From positions 62,001-126,000 of the forward strand of contig VTEF01000001.1 of NCBI GenBank assembly GCA_008180335.1: DNA of 64,000 nt, written 5' to 3'. This document shows positions 20,454 through 29,543 of this stretch, piece by piece. The position numbers were made by a program, and so were the translations under genes. Positions within the stretch are counted from its first letter, which is position 1; each line of letters begins with the position of its first letter. The notes beneath the pieces were generated by a model. The model was not told where the DNA came from and searched no databases. It saw only the letters and a list, made by a program, of their open reading frames with translations. Origin of the DNA: Priestia megaterium (GTDB taxonomy: Bacteria > Bacillota > Bacilli > Bacillales > Bacillaceae_H).

Positions 20454-20479
20454 GTTTAAATCGTTTGATAATTGGGAAT
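20454..20479 (+). promoter_or_regulatory. Candidate sigma-B promoter of ytxGHJ
   Basis: GTTTAA, 14-base spacer, GGGAAT, compared with the sigma-B consensus GTTTAA-N12-15-GGGTAT (five of six at -10). It is 40 bases ahead of ytxG. The ytxGHJ genes are general-stress genes in B. subtilis, which agrees. Confidence 0.6.
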
Positions 20480-20518
20480 GTATTTATATCAACAAGAAAG
20501 AGGAGGTGCATTGAACAG

Positions 20519-21010
20519 ATGATTATTATTTTGTATTTAAGCGCGGCAATTGTTGCTGTAGCAATTTTTTATCTCGTTGTTTCTGTATCTAAAACACTGC
20601 GCTCTGTTCAACACACATTGGATTCAGTAGCAGGCACGCTTAATGGTTTAGAAAAGCAAATGACTGGCATTACAACTGAAACAACAGCACTTTTACATAA
20701 GACTAATTTATTAGCCGAAGATATTCAGAGAAAATCAGAAGCCTTAAACACCGTGGTTGATTCTGTAAAAGGTGTAGGAGACTCCATTCAAGATTTGAAT
20801 AAATCAATTAAAAGCGTATCAACGAGTGTGTCTCAAAAAGTAGAAGATAACAAAGAAACGGTGGCTCAAGTCATTCAATGGAGCAATGTGGCATTGGATG
20901 TATGGGAGCGTGTAAAAATGAAAAGAAAAAAAGCTCAACCTGTAAGTACCGAATTACATTCTCTTGAAGCAAACGCACCTCAAGGAAAACGCTCAAGATC
21001 ATACTCATAA
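20519..21010 (+). CDS. ytxG: DUF948 membrane-anchored stress protein YtxG
   Basis: 163 residues. A single N-terminal membrane helix (IIILYLSAAIVAVAIFYLVV) is followed by a long amphipathic coiled coil typical of DUF948. The start is the ATG eight bases after AGGAGGTG; an upstream in-frame extension is ignored. It is followed closely by ytxH. A sigma-B-type promoter lies upstream. The role is general stress, molecular function unknown. Confidence 0.9.
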   Translation: MIIILYLSAAIVAVAIFYLVVSVSKTLRSVQHTLDSVAGTLNGLEKQMTGITTETTALLHKTNLLAEDIQRKSEALNTVVDSVKGVGDSIQDLNKSIKSVSTSVSQKVEDNKETVAQVIQWSNVALDVWERVKMKRKKAQPVSTELHSLEANAPQGKRSRSYS

Positions 21011-21041
21011 TGCAGGTAGACATGAAAAGGAGGAGAAGTTT

Positions 21042-21479
21042 ATGTCAAATGATTCAACAAACAAAGATTTCTTATTAGGTACAATCATTGGTGGATTAGC
21101 AGGCGCTGTGACTGCTTTACTACTCGCTCCAAAGGCTGGTAAAGAATTACGTGCGGATTTAAATGAACAAGCCACATACGTTCGTCTAAAAACAGAACAA
21201 GTTAAAAATAATGCAGTTGAAAAAGGACAAGAGTTAGCTCAATCAGCAAAAGCAAAAACAGCAGACTTATCACAAACGTTCTCAGCGCAATCATCACAAG
21301 TAGTAGATAAAGTGAAAAACTTCCGCAAAGCAGATCCAGAGCTTGAGGCGTTACCGCCAACAAGTCTTGAAGTACTAGCAGATGAAATTGAATCTCAAGG
21401 AGACCAAGATGTTCAGAAAAAGCTGACAGAAGCTCAAAAAGCGTTAGATGAAGTTGAAGGTACAATTCCTCGTACGTAA
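21042..21479 (+). CDS. ytxH: YtxH-like general stress protein
   Basis: 145 residues with the YtxH signature near the N-terminus: FLLGTIIGGLAGAVTALLLA followed by PKAGKELR. This is a glycine-rich membrane segment followed by a charged helical tail. AAAAGGAGGAG gives the start and excludes the in-frame extension into ytxG. Ends with a strong terminator. Confidence 0.93.
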   Translation: MSNDSTNKDFLLGTIIGGLAGAVTALLLAPKAGKELRADLNEQATYVRLKTEQVKNNAVEKGQELAQSAKAKTADLSQTFSAQSSQVVDKVKNFRKADPELEALPPTSLEVLADEIESQGDQDVQKKLTEAQKALDEVEGTIPRT

Positions 21480-21482
21480 CCT

Positions 21483-21512
21483 AAAAGCGTTCATTAAGTT
21501 GAACGCTTTTTT
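21483..21512 (+). terminator. Terminator after ytxH
   Basis: AAAAGCGTTCA/TGAACGCTTTT, 6-base loop, T-run. It lies between ytxH and ytxJ, so ytxJ is either read through or has its own promoter in the 320-base gap 21513-21834, where I see no clear boxes. Confidence 0.88.
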
Positions 21513-21834
21513 GATGTGTTCAAAAGAATGGTATTGAACATAGGGATGTATATAGGGGCAATATGACTGACAGATGCCTGTTTAAGAAGAATGGTTTATG
21601 TAAAAAACGGAAGCAGCTTTTACACTAAAAAAGTAGAAAAAAAATACAAGCAAACGAACATTTCAAAATCTAGACGATTGACGAATTAACTGTAAAATAA
21701 AGGAGTAGTATGGTCGCATCTCAAAAAAATGCTGTTTTATTTATTCCTCCCACTAGTATCGGGAGAACAATCTTTGTATGAAAAGAGATGAAAGATGTAA
21801 ACTTAAGAGTGAGACAAAAAGAAGGGGTGGAAAC

Positions 21835-22158
21835 ATGCAAAAAATTTCAACGATTGAAGAGTTTGAGCAAGTTGTCAGAGACAACAGCCGCTTTATATTT
21901 TTAAAACATAGTACGACATGTCCAATCAGTGGAGCAGGATATGATGCATTTTCAGCGTTTGCTAGCAGTCAAAAAGAGGTTCCAGCTTACTATTTGCATG
22001 TACAGGAAGCGCGCCCGCTGTCAAATTACATTGCAGAGACGTACAACGTGAAGCATGAATCACCGCAAGCCCTCTTCTTTGAAGAAGGGAAGGTAAAGTG
22101 GCATGCTTCTCATTGGAAAATTTCTGAAGATGAATTAGCGAAGCAAATAGCAAAGTAG
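21835..22158 (+). CDS. ytxJ: Monothiol bacilliredoxin YtxJ (bacillithiol system redox protein)
   Basis: 107 residues, thioredoxin fold. The active motif is HSTTCPISGAGY, with a single cysteine (residues about 24-28), and the cis-proline is in HESPQALFF. This is the YtxJ type of bacilliredoxin that works with bacillithiol. AGGGGTGG precedes this ATG; an upstream ATG in frame has no site. In B. subtilis it belongs to the ytxGHJ stress cluster. Confidence 0.92.
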   Translation: MQKISTIEEFEQVVRDNSRFIFLKHSTTCPISGAGYDAFSAFASSQKEVPAYYLHVQEARPLSNYIAETYNVKHESPQALFFEEGKVKWHASHWKISEDELAKQIAK

Positions 22159-22466
22159 CTTATTGAAGAGCTTGCTTGATGGTAAATCATGCAAGCTCTT
22201 AGATTATCCATTGTACTTTTAAATGATTTTTTATAAAATGAACATAGTTTAGAATAGTTGAGCTGAGAGAAGAAAAGTGAGCTTGAGTATGAAATTCTCC
22301 ATTTTTTCTTCTTCACATTATGAAGGAGGCTTCACATGATTCCTACATCAAGTGTTATTCCAGCAATTATACATGCATAAGAATTGTCTATTTTAATCCG
22401 TCATGCGTGGAAGACAAACGCAAGATTTGCAATGAAAACGTGATGAATATGAAAGGGTGGAATAGC

Positions 22467-23543
22467 ATGTCGAATAAAGATCTACAACAATTACGCACTC
22501 AAATTGACAAATTAAATTTACAACTATTAAAAATTATTAATGAACGAGGCTTACTTGTTCAAGAAATTGGAAAGCTAAAAGGCGTACAGGGAACAAATCG
22601 ATTTGATCCAGTTCGTGAACGGGCTATGTTAGATTTAATTTTACAAAAAAACGAAGGTCCGTTTGAAACATCGACATTACAGCATATTTTCAAAGAAATT
22701 TTTAAAGCAAATTTAGAGCTTCAAGAGGATGATCATCGGAAAGCACTACTTGTTTCTCGAAAAAAGAAGCCAGAAAATACGATTGTCACGGTTAAAGGAG
22801 AAGCAATTGGAGACGGGGTCCAACGATTTGTGGTAGGTCCGTGTGCAGTTGAAAGCTATGAACAAGTTGCTGAAGTGGCTAAAGCTGTGAAAAAACAAGG
22901 TATTCGCTTGCTGCGCGGGGGAGCTTATAAACCACGAACCTCTCCTTATGATTTTCAGGGGCTAGGACTAGAAGGGTTAAAGATTTTAAAGCAAGTAGCA
23001 GATGAGCAGGACCTAGCGGTTATTAGTGAGATTGTGACACCAGGTGATATTGAAACGGCACTTGAGTATGTGGATGTCATTCAAATTGGTGCACGCAATA
23101 TGCAGAATTTTGAATTGTTAAAAGCAGCAGGAGCTGTGAATAAGCCTGTATTATTAAAGCGTGGATTAGCTGCAACAATTGATGAGTTTATCAATGCAGC
23201 AGAGTACATCATGTCAAAAGGCAACGATCAAATTATTTTATGTGAACGAGGCATCCGCACATACGAGCGCGCAACGCGAAATACATTGGATATTTCAGCG
23301 GTGCCTATTTTAAAGAAAGAAACGCATTTGCCTGTTTTAGTTGATGTAACACATTCAACAGGAAGACGAGATTTATTGTTGCCGACAGCAAAAGCAGCGC
23401 TTGCTATTGGAGCAGATGGTGTGATGGCAGAAGTGCATCCCGATCCAGCTGTCGCATTATCAGATTCTGCCCAACAGATGAGTATTCCACAGTTTGAAGA
23501 GTTTATGACGAAGCTAAAGCCTGTATTTAATTTAAACCTATAA
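22467..23543 (+). CDS. aroA: Bifunctional DAHP synthase / chorismate mutase
   Basis: 358 residues. The N-terminal 90 residues are an AroQ-type chorismate mutase ([20 protein letters not shown]...). The rest is a type Ib DAHP synthase ([61 protein letters not shown]). It opens the shikimate pathway, and the mutase domain gives feedback sensing of chorismate/prephenate. Start from AAAGGGTGG before ATG; a 49-codon in-frame extension is not used. The B. subtilis name is aroA, although enteric aroA is a different enzyme. Confidence 0.96.
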   Translation: MSNKDLQQLRTQIDKLNLQLLKIINERGLLVQEIGKLKGVQGTNRFDPVRERAMLDLILQKNEGPFETSTLQHIFKEIFKANLELQEDDHRKALLVSRKKKPENTIVTVKGEAIGDGVQRFVVGPCAVESYEQVAEVAKAVKKQGIRLLRGGAYKPRTSPYDFQGLGLEGLKILKQVADEQDLAVISEIVTPGDIETALEYVDVIQIGARNMQNFELLKAAGAVNKPVLLKRGLAATIDEFINAAEYIMSKGNDQIILCERGIRTYERATRNTLDISAVPILKKETHLPVLVDVTHSTGRRDLLLPTAKAALAIGADGVMAEVHPDPAVALSDSAQQMSIPQFEEFMTKLKPVFNLNL

Positions 23544-23590
23544 AATTGATAGTAACTCTATCATCTCTGATGCTGAATACTTTTAATGCA

Positions 23591-23622
23591 GCTTGAAACA
23601 GCTACTCGTTTCAAGCTTTTTT
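23591..23622 (+). terminator. Terminator after aroA
   Basis: GCTTGAAA/TTTCAAGC with a 10-base loop, then TTTTTT. Confidence 0.88.
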
Positions 23623-24146
23623 CATTTCAAAGGTTGGCAAACAAAACCTTAATGAATGATAGAGAGAAGGAAAATCCTATTAAAGCAGGAGAAACTAAAG
23701 AAGTGGGGAGGAGCTTTAACAAAATGCTCAATAAGTTTTACAAAAGTAGGAAACACTAAAATAGGAAAGTGTGACGAGTTTTTTTGAAAATCTGCTGAAA
23801 CTTGTCGGAAAAAGGCGGCAAAGGCGTTGCGGTTCACCACATAGTATCGTATAGTAGTTACAGATATTCGCTATAATTCTGCAAATTGTATAGATATAAA
23901 TTCGTTGTTAGGACTTTTTATTTGTATATGCCATCTTTTATATTGTTACATACAAACTGGTTAGTTATCTTGATGAGGAAGGGCAGATATGAATAATTCA
24001 CAAGCATGCAGGGTACCTAATTTGAGAAGAGGGACTCAAAGCGAGAGATAGCCATGCGGGAGGATAAGATGGATTTATATGCGTCATTACAAGAGATGAA
24101 TTAAGGATAAAATAAATGAAATGAATTTAAGAAGGAGTGTGTTGTT
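23623..24146. other. Long gap upstream of ccpA
   Basis: About 520 bases. Two tiny ORFs with plausible ribosome binding sites (20 codons at 23989; 16 codons near 24054) run towards ccpA, but they are too short to support. The region presumably holds the ccpA promoter(s). I see no strong hairpin. Confidence 0.4.
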
Positions 24147-25145
24147 ATGAATGTAACAATTTATGATGTAGCAAGAGAAGCAAGTGTATCTATGGCAACG
24201 GTTTCGCGTGTTGTCAATGGCAATCCAAATGTAAAGCCGTCTACTAGAAAGAAAGTGTTAGAAACGATTGAACGCCTAGGATATCGCCCAAATGCAGTAG
24301 CACGTGGTTTAGCAAGTAAAAAGACAACAACAGTAGGAGTTATTATCCCTGATATTTCAAATATCTTTTATGCAGAGCTTGCACGTGGTATAGAAGATAT
24401 TGCAACGATGTATAAATATAATATTATTTTAAGCAATTCCGATCAAAACCAGGACAAAGAGCTTCACCTTCTTAATACAATGCTAGGCAAACAAGTAGAT
24501 GGGATTATCTTCATGAGTGGGAATGTAACAGCAGAGCATGTAGAAGAACTGAAAAAATCACCAGTTCCGATTGTACTAGCAGCATCGATTGAAGCGACAA
24601 ACCAAATTCCATCTGTAACAATTGATTATGAACAAGCTGCTTATGATGCCGTCAAGTCATTGATTGATAATGGACATAAAGAGATTGCATTCTTATCTGG
24701 TACACTGGAAGAACCAATTAATCATGCTCAGAAAGTGAAAGGATATGAGCGTGCATTAAAAGAGCATAATATTCCTTTACGTGAATCCTATCTTGTAGAA
24801 GGTGATTATACGTATGATTCTGGAATTGAAGCTATTGAAAAATTGTTAGAAGAAAATGAAAAACCGACAGCTATTTTTGTTGGAACAGATGAAATGGCAT
24901 TAGGTGTTATTCATGGTGCACAAGATCGTGGATATAATGTGCCAAATGATATTGAAGTAATTGGCTTCGACAATACAAGACTTGCAACGATGGTACGTCC
25001 TCAGTTAACATCTGTTGTTCAACCAATGTATGACATTGGAGCTGTTGCGATGCGCTTATTGACAAAGTACATGAATAAAGAAACAGTAGATAGTAGTATT
25101 GTTCAACTTCCTCACCGAATTGAATATAGACAATCAACAAAATAA
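24147..25145 (+). CDS. ccpA: Catabolite control protein CcpA (LacI family)
   Basis: 332 residues, canonical CcpA. The helix-turn-helix and hinge are [23 protein letters not shown] and [21 protein letters not shown]. The periplasmic-binding-like core carries the HPr contact regions. It binds cre sites with HPr-Ser-P to control carbon metabolism; candidate cre sites occur in this window at acsA and pulA. AAGGAGTG precedes ATG. motPS follows 100 bases later without an evident terminator, as in B. subtilis. Confidence 0.98.
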   Translation: MNVTIYDVAREASVSMATVSRVVNGNPNVKPSTRKKVLETIERLGYRPNAVARGLASKKTTTVGVIIPDISNIFYAELARGIEDIATMYKYNIILSNSDQNQDKELHLLNTMLGKQVDGIIFMSGNVTAEHVEELKKSPVPIVLAASIEATNQIPSVTIDYEQAAYDAVKSLIDNGHKEIAFLSGTLEEPINHAQKVKGYERALKEHNIPLRESYLVEGDYTYDSGIEAIEKLLEENEKPTAIFVGTDEMALGVIHGAQDRGYNVPNDIEVIGFDNTRLATMVRPQLTSVVQPMYDIGAVAMRLLTKYMNKETVDSSIVQLPHRIEYRQSTK

Positions 25146-25248
25146 AAGCCTTTTCGATGTAAATGAATGCGACTAAAAAATAGCTGTTGAGAATAAAAGC
25201 AATGAGAAGCTAAGATTTATCAAGTTTTAGTCTACTGGGAGAGGGAAC

Positions 25249-26046
25249 ATGAGAAAATTTGATATACTGACGCCTATAGGGATACTAATTGGTATCTCTA
25301 TGGTTGCGTTTGGAGTTATTTCAAGTGGTGGCATGACAGGCTTTTTAATTTTTATTGACATACCTTCCGTTTTAATTGTGCTTGGAGGAGTCATTGGCGC
25401 CCTATGCGTTAGCTTTCCTATGAAGCAACTTCGAAATATGTGGAGAGTAGGTCTTCAAGCATTTAATTCGAAAGAAGAAAATATTGAAGAGCTAGTAGAC
25501 ACTTTTGTTCGTTTATCTGAAAAAGCACGACGTGAAGGCTTGTTATCGTTAGAGTCTGAACTTGAAGAAATTGATAATTTGTTTATACGAAAAGGTATGT
25601 TGTTAGCGATTGATGGCATTGAGCCAGAAATTATTCAAGATCTGTTACAGGCTGAAATTGTCGGAATCGAAGAAAGACATGCGAAAGGAAGAAGCATGTT
25701 TGAAAAGGCAGGAGATTATGCACCTGCTTGGGGAATGATTGGAACACTTATTGGGCTTGTATTGATGTTAAAAAGTTTAAATACGCCAGCTTCTTTAGGG
25801 CCGAATATGGCAATTGCATTATTAACCACTTTATATGGTTCATTGTTATCTAATTTATTATTTCAGCCGATTGCCTCTAAGTTAGCTGTGAAAACAGAGC
25901 AAGAATTATTTGTAAAAGAAGTTATTATTGAAGGAGTTATCGGATTGCAAAGCGGACAGAACCCAAGGTTGCTGCAAGAAAAATTGAAGGCTTTTACACC
26001 AGCAGATAATCGAGATAAACAACATAACGAGGCTGATGTACGGTGA
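25249..26046 (+). CDS. motP: Na+-type flagellar stator subunit MotP
   Basis: 265 residues with four membrane segments in the MotA/TolQ pattern: [36 protein letters not shown], then a cytoplasmic loop with charged rotor-contact residues, and [17 protein letters not shown] and [15 protein letters not shown]. It pairs with MotS, downstream, to form a sodium-driven stator. The link to ccpA is the known ytxD/ytxE locus. The end overlaps motS by four bases. Confidence 0.94.
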   Translation: MRKFDILTPIGILIGISMVAFGVISSGGMTGFLIFIDIPSVLIVLGGVIGALCVSFPMKQLRNMWRVGLQAFNSKEENIEELVDTFVRLSEKARREGLLSLESELEEIDNLFIRKGMLLAIDGIEPEIIQDLLQAEIVGIEERHAKGRSMFEKAGDYAPAWGMIGTLIGLVLMLKSLNTPASLGPNMAIALLTTLYGSLLSNLLFQPIASKLAVKTEQELFVKEVIIEGVIGLQSGQNPRLLQEKLKAFTPADNRDKQHNEADVR

Positions 26047-26744
26047 AGCGTAGACGCAAGCAAAAGTTGGTTTCCCAATCGCCCAAATGGATGATTACAT
26101 TCGCTGATTTAGTGACATTAATTCTTGTTTTTTTTATTTTACTTTTTTCGATGTCTAATATTGATAATTTGAAATTTCAAGCATTAGTAGAGTCTCTAAA
26201 AACAGAGAATACATTTGGAAATGACTCATCGGTTATTGAATTTGAAAGTCCAGCAAGTCAATCGGTGCAACAAAAAGAATCGAAGCAACTAGATGATATT
26301 TTGGTGCAAGTTCAAAGTTATCTAAAAGAAAATGACTTACAAGATGTAATTACGGCTACTCGAGATGAACGCGGTGTTGTATTAGTGTTGCAGGAGCAAG
26401 TTTTATTTGAAACAGGAGAAGCTGATATCTTGAAAAAAGGTTATCCGTTTCTCAATGAGCTCGGTCAGCTATTCACAACCATTCCAAATGATATCAAAAT
26501 CGAAGGTTACACAGATAACCGGCCGATAAAGACGTATCGCTATCCATCTAACTGGGAGCTTTCAACAGCACGGGCTAGCAGTGTTATTCGTTATTTTACA
26601 TCGAATTATAAAATAAAGCCTTCTCGTTTTAGTGCAATTGGATATGGCGATACGAAGCCAGTTGTCCCAAATACAACGGCTGAAAACTTACAAAAGAACC
26701 GTCGTGTTGAAATCATCATTTCAGATCCAACTGTTAAAGGATAA
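26043..26744 (+). CDS. motS: Na+-type flagellar stator subunit MotS (OmpA-like)
   Basis: 233 residues. One N-terminal membrane helix carries the ion-binding Asp ([23 protein letters not shown]). A linker and a C-terminal OmpA/MotB peptidoglycan-binding domain ([12 protein letters not shown]..., [28 protein letters not shown]) follow. The GTG start overlaps the motP stop (GTGA), showing coupling. The terminator lies just downstream. Confidence 0.95.
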   Translation: MKRRRKQKLVSQSPKWMITFADLVTLILVFFILLFSMSNIDNLKFQALVESLKTENTFGNDSSVIEFESPASQSVQQKESKQLDDILVQVQSYLKENDLQDVITATRDERGVVLVLQEQVLFETGEADILKKGYPFLNELGQLFTTIPNDIKIEGYTDNRPIKTYRYPSNWELSTARASSVIRYFTSNYKIKPSRFSAIGYGDTKPVVPNTTAENLQKNRRVEIIISDPTVKG

Positions 26745-26760
26745 GGTGAAGGCACGTAGA

Positions 26761-26798
26761 GAAGGGATCTAGACTGTAGCGGCAGATCCCTTCTTTTT
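26761..26798. terminator. Terminator between motS and acuC
   Basis: GAAGGGATCT pairs with AGATCCCTTC, then TTTTTG; the position suits both convergent transcripts. Confidence 0.85.
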
Positions 26799-26805
26799 GT
26801 GGTTA

Positions 26806-27984
26806 TTAAGATTTTGCTTCTTTTTTTGGCTGTGAGCGGATAGGAAACAACGCACGAGACAACGTCTGCGCATTTTTCTCTTCAATTTCTGGTCTGCGCG
26901 GAATGGCATCATACATATTTGGCTGGTCGTCCCATTCGGTACAGATAGGGAATGGAGCTAACTTCGACCACTTTTCAATCCATGAGACAGGTAAAGAGCC
27001 GGATACGCTTTCTTTTTCAATCATTTCAAGCCAAATAAAGGCCCAGGCTCTTGGCACAACACGCCAAATATCATATCCGCCTCCACCTACTGCTATCCAT
27101 TTACCGTTACAATATTCATGTGCAATTTCATGTGCGATTTTGGGGATTTCACGGTACATTTTGGTCGTTCCGCATAGGTGAGTTAAAGGGTCATAATAAT
27201 GAGAATCAGCGCCATTTTGAGTTAAAATCACATCTGGTTTAAAAAAAGCAGCAATTTCTCGAAATGATGTACGATAAACATCAAGCCAAGAATCATCTTC
27301 TGTATATGCATCAACGGGTATATTAAAAGAATATCCATATCCTTCACTATGACCACGTTCGTTTACGTTACCTGTTCCAGGAAATAAATAGCGGCCAGTT
27401 TCATGAATCGAAAGCGTACAGACAGAGGGGTCATCGTAGAAAGTCCATTGTACACCATCACCATGATGAGCGTCGGTGTCAACATATAAAACCCTTGCAT
27501 TATATTTTTGCTGCATATATCGAATCGCAACAGCACTGTCATTATAAATGCAAAATCCAGATGCTTTCCCTCTAAATCCATGATGCAGCCCACCACCTAA
27601 ATTTAATGCATGGTTTGCTTTACCAGTCATGACATAATCGACCGCTGTTAACGTTCCACCTACTAAAAAGGCACTTGCTTCATGCATATTTGTAAAAATA
27701 GGAGTATCTTCTGTCCCTAATCCATAATCTTCCGCTTTTAAGCTGTCTAACTGGCCAATACTTGCTTTTTTAACAGCTTCAATATAGGCTGGGTCATGAA
27801 CTAATTGAAGTTCTTCATCAGTGGCCATTCGTGGCAATATGATTTGTTGCTCGTATAATGCATCCATTTCGTAAAGTAATTCGTATGTTAATTTAACCCG
27901 CAATTGATTAAAAGGGTGATTGTTACTAAACTTATAGGCAAGTAAATCATCTGAGTAAATAAAAACAGAATCTTGCTTTTTCAT
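26806..27984 (-). CDS. acuC: Acetoin utilisation protein AcuC, class I deacetylase of AcsA
   Basis: About 392 residues of the arginase/histone-deacetylase fold. Zinc site and catalytic residues are visible: GGLHHGFRGKASGFCIYND (His-His pair and N), VDTDAHHGDGVQ (Asp-His ligands) and the late GGGGYD. It removes the acetyl group from acetyl-CoA synthetase and so re-activates it. The ATG of MKKQDSV overlaps the acuB stop (ATGA), and GGAGAT lies upstream. Last gene of the acuABC operon. Confidence 0.96.
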   Translation of the reverse strand: MKKQDSVFIYSDDLLAYKFSNNHPFNQLRVKLTYELLYEMDALYEQQIILPRMATDEELQLVHDPAYIEAVKKASIGQLDSLKAEDYGLGTEDTPIFTNMHEASAFLVGGTLTAVDYVMTGKANHALNLGGGLHHGFRGKASGFCIYNDSAVAIRYMQQKYNARVLYVDTDAHHGDGVQWTFYDDPSVCTLSIHETGRYLFPGTGNVNERGHSEGYGYSFNIPVDAYTEDDSWLDVYRTSFREIAAFFKPDVILTQNGADSHYYDPLTHLCGTTKMYREIPKIAHEIAHEYCNGKWIAVGGGGYDIWRVVPRAWAFIWLEMIEKESVSGSLPVSWIEKWSKLAPFPICTEWDDQPNMYDAIPRRPEIEEKNAQTLSRALFPIRSQPKKEAKS

Positions 27985-28625
27985 GGCGTAATCTCCATTG
28001 ACTTTGGCCATAAAACCTCATACCCTTTCTCACGTAAATGAGTAACAATTGCTAAAGGATTAAATGTTTGTATACGAAATACTAAAATTTTATATTGTTC
28101 GTCTGTATGAGGGTAGACGAGAACACTGAGAATATTCGTACGATGTTCACCAAAAATAGAAGCTACTTCGCTTAGTACCCCTGCTTGGTTTTTCACTTTT
28201 ACTTCAATATGCGAACTTGGTTTGTTCGACCCTGTTAACTGGATAAAAGTGTGTAATAGGTCTCTTTCTGTTACAACACCGACTAATCGATTGTTTTTTG
28301 TAACGGGAATACAGCCAACCTGATGATCATAAAAAACACGAGCCACATCTTCAACAAAGTCGAGGGGATGCGCTGTAATGACATCTGTTTTCATAATAAG
28401 TTTTATTTGCTCGGTTAATTCTGCAGATGGGGATTGTTGATCTAAAATAGATGGACTTGCGTCAAGAACATCTCGGTCAGAAATAATACCAACAACTGCA
28501 TCGAATTCATCGACGATGGGGATGTGTCTAATTTTATAGGTGTCTAGTAGTTTAATAGCTTCAGCAATCGTATTAGTAGGTTTTAAGGTAATGACATTTT
28601 GTTTCATCATTTCTTCAACAATCAT
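27981..28625 (-). CDS. acuB: AcuB, CBS-domain and ACT-domain protein
   Basis: 214 residues. Two CBS domains occupy residues 1-135 (VEEMMKQNVITLKP..., IRHIPIVDEFDAVVGIISDRD; DVITAHPLDFV...). An ACT domain follows (SSHIEVKVKNQAGVLSEVASIF). CBS pairs bind adenine nucleotides, so this may be an energy sensor for the operon. The start is MIVEEMM with GGGAG upstream; an open in-frame extension of 40 codons runs into acuA and is not used. Confidence 0.94.
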   Translation of the reverse strand: MIVEEMMKQNVITLKPTNTIAEAIKLLDTYKIRHIPIVDEFDAVVGIISDRDVLDASPSILDQQSPSAELTEQIKLIMKTDVITAHPLDFVEDVARVFYDHQVGCIPVTKNNRLVGVVTERDLLHTFIQLTGSNKPSSHIEVKVKNQAGVLSEVASIFGEHRTNILSVLVYPHTDEQYKILVFRIQTFNPLAIVTHLREKGYEVLWPKSMEITP

Positions 28626-28671
28626 ATGAAACGACTCCCTTATTTCAAAATAGTTAGAAGTGATTATGTAT

Positions 28672-29304
28672 TTAATACATAAATCGATTCTGAAAACGTA
28701 AGTGATCAAACGATTGAATGGCATCAAGCTGTACTCGTTTTCCAATTCGAACCATCAAACAATTGGCGGGATGAGAACTAATCTCAGGATCATCAGTAGC
28801 AAACCAGGTTAAGCCGCCTACATTCATCATCTTTTCCATGATTTTTCGGTACTCCCACACATTTAAACCTGTTCCTTTTAAATCCCAATGCCAATAATAT
28901 TCTGTTGTAATGATAATATAATCTTCCATTGCGTCATCCATCATCGAAACAGTGAGTAAATTTTTCCCAATTGAATAACTGCGGAAAGGTGCAGCTACTT
29001 CGATTGCCCCAAGTTCAATTAAATTTTTAATGTTGCCTTCTGACCACCTCTCTAAAGGGTCAGGATATAAAAATGTAACGTACCCTACAACAGTATGTTG
29101 TAACCGAGCGATGATAATTCGTCCTTCGGGTAAATCAGCTATTTCTACTAATGCTTGTTTTTGTTGTTCTGCTGGTCGAAATGCAGTTAATTCTTCATGG
29201 AAATCTAGTTGTTGTAATGTATGTGAAGGAATAGGACCCTCAATAATAAGCGTCCCTACCGGAGTTTTAACTTCTTTCATATTGTACGTTTTTATATGAT
29301 TCAT
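28672..29304 (-). CDS. acuA: Protein acetyltransferase AcuA (GNAT) targeting AcsA
   Basis: 210 residues, GNAT fold (HTVVGYVTFLYPDPLERW, LIELGAIEVAAPFRSYSIGKNLL with the R-x-x-x-G-K acetyl-CoA loop). It acetylates the active-site lysine of acetyl-CoA synthetase and switches it off. AAAGGTGGTG precedes the ATG. It is divergent from acsA, sharing a 240-base control region with cre-like elements. Confidence 0.94.
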   Translation of the reverse strand: MNHIKTYNMKEVKTPVGTLIIEGPIPSHTLQQLDFHEELTAFRPAEQQKQALVEIADLPEGRIIIARLQHTVVGYVTFLYPDPLERWSEGNIKNLIELGAIEVAAPFRSYSIGKNLLTVSMMDDAMEDYIIITTEYYWHWDLKGTGLNVWEYRKIMEKMMNVGGLTWFATDDPEISSHPANCLMVRIGKRVQLDAIQSFDHLRFQNRFMY

Positions 29305-29361
29305 ATAAAATCACCACCTTTAAACGTTCTTATCTAGTATTATACATAAAAAAACAAAAAA

Positions 29362-29375
29362 TGAAGCGTTTTCAA
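29362..29375. promoter_or_regulatory. Near-cre element between acuA and acsA
   Basis: TGAAGCGTTTTCA lacks one A compared with TGAAAGCGTTTTCA. The location between two CcpA-controlled operons supports a role, but the missing base weakens it. Confidence 0.4.
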
Positions 29376-29478
29376 CAAATTAATCATCAAGAAAAGGAGT
29401 TTGAAAGAAAAAGTCGAATAAAATATTTAAGGAAGAAAGAATAACTTTTTAGTAAAGTAACAGGAAATATTTATAAAA

Positions 29479-29507
29479 TTGTGAAAAGTCATTCTTTGTT
29501 ATATAAT
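29479..29507 (+). promoter_or_regulatory. Candidate sigma-A promoter of acsA
   Basis: TTGTGA, 17-base spacer, perfect TATAAT; the start of transcription would be about 30 bases ahead of the acsA ATG. Confidence 0.65.
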
Positions 29508-29543
29508 TATCTTGTAGAATTTATACATAAGGAGGAGTTTGTG

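Noticed and set aside
23989-24110. Leader peptides before ccpA (20 and 16 codons)
   Set aside because: They have plausible ribosome binding sites but are too short and lack regulatory codon runs or attenuator hairpins.
26903-27242. Plus-strand ORFs of 92 and 63 codons within acuC
   Set aside because: Antisense shadows of a gene with full deacetylase motifs.
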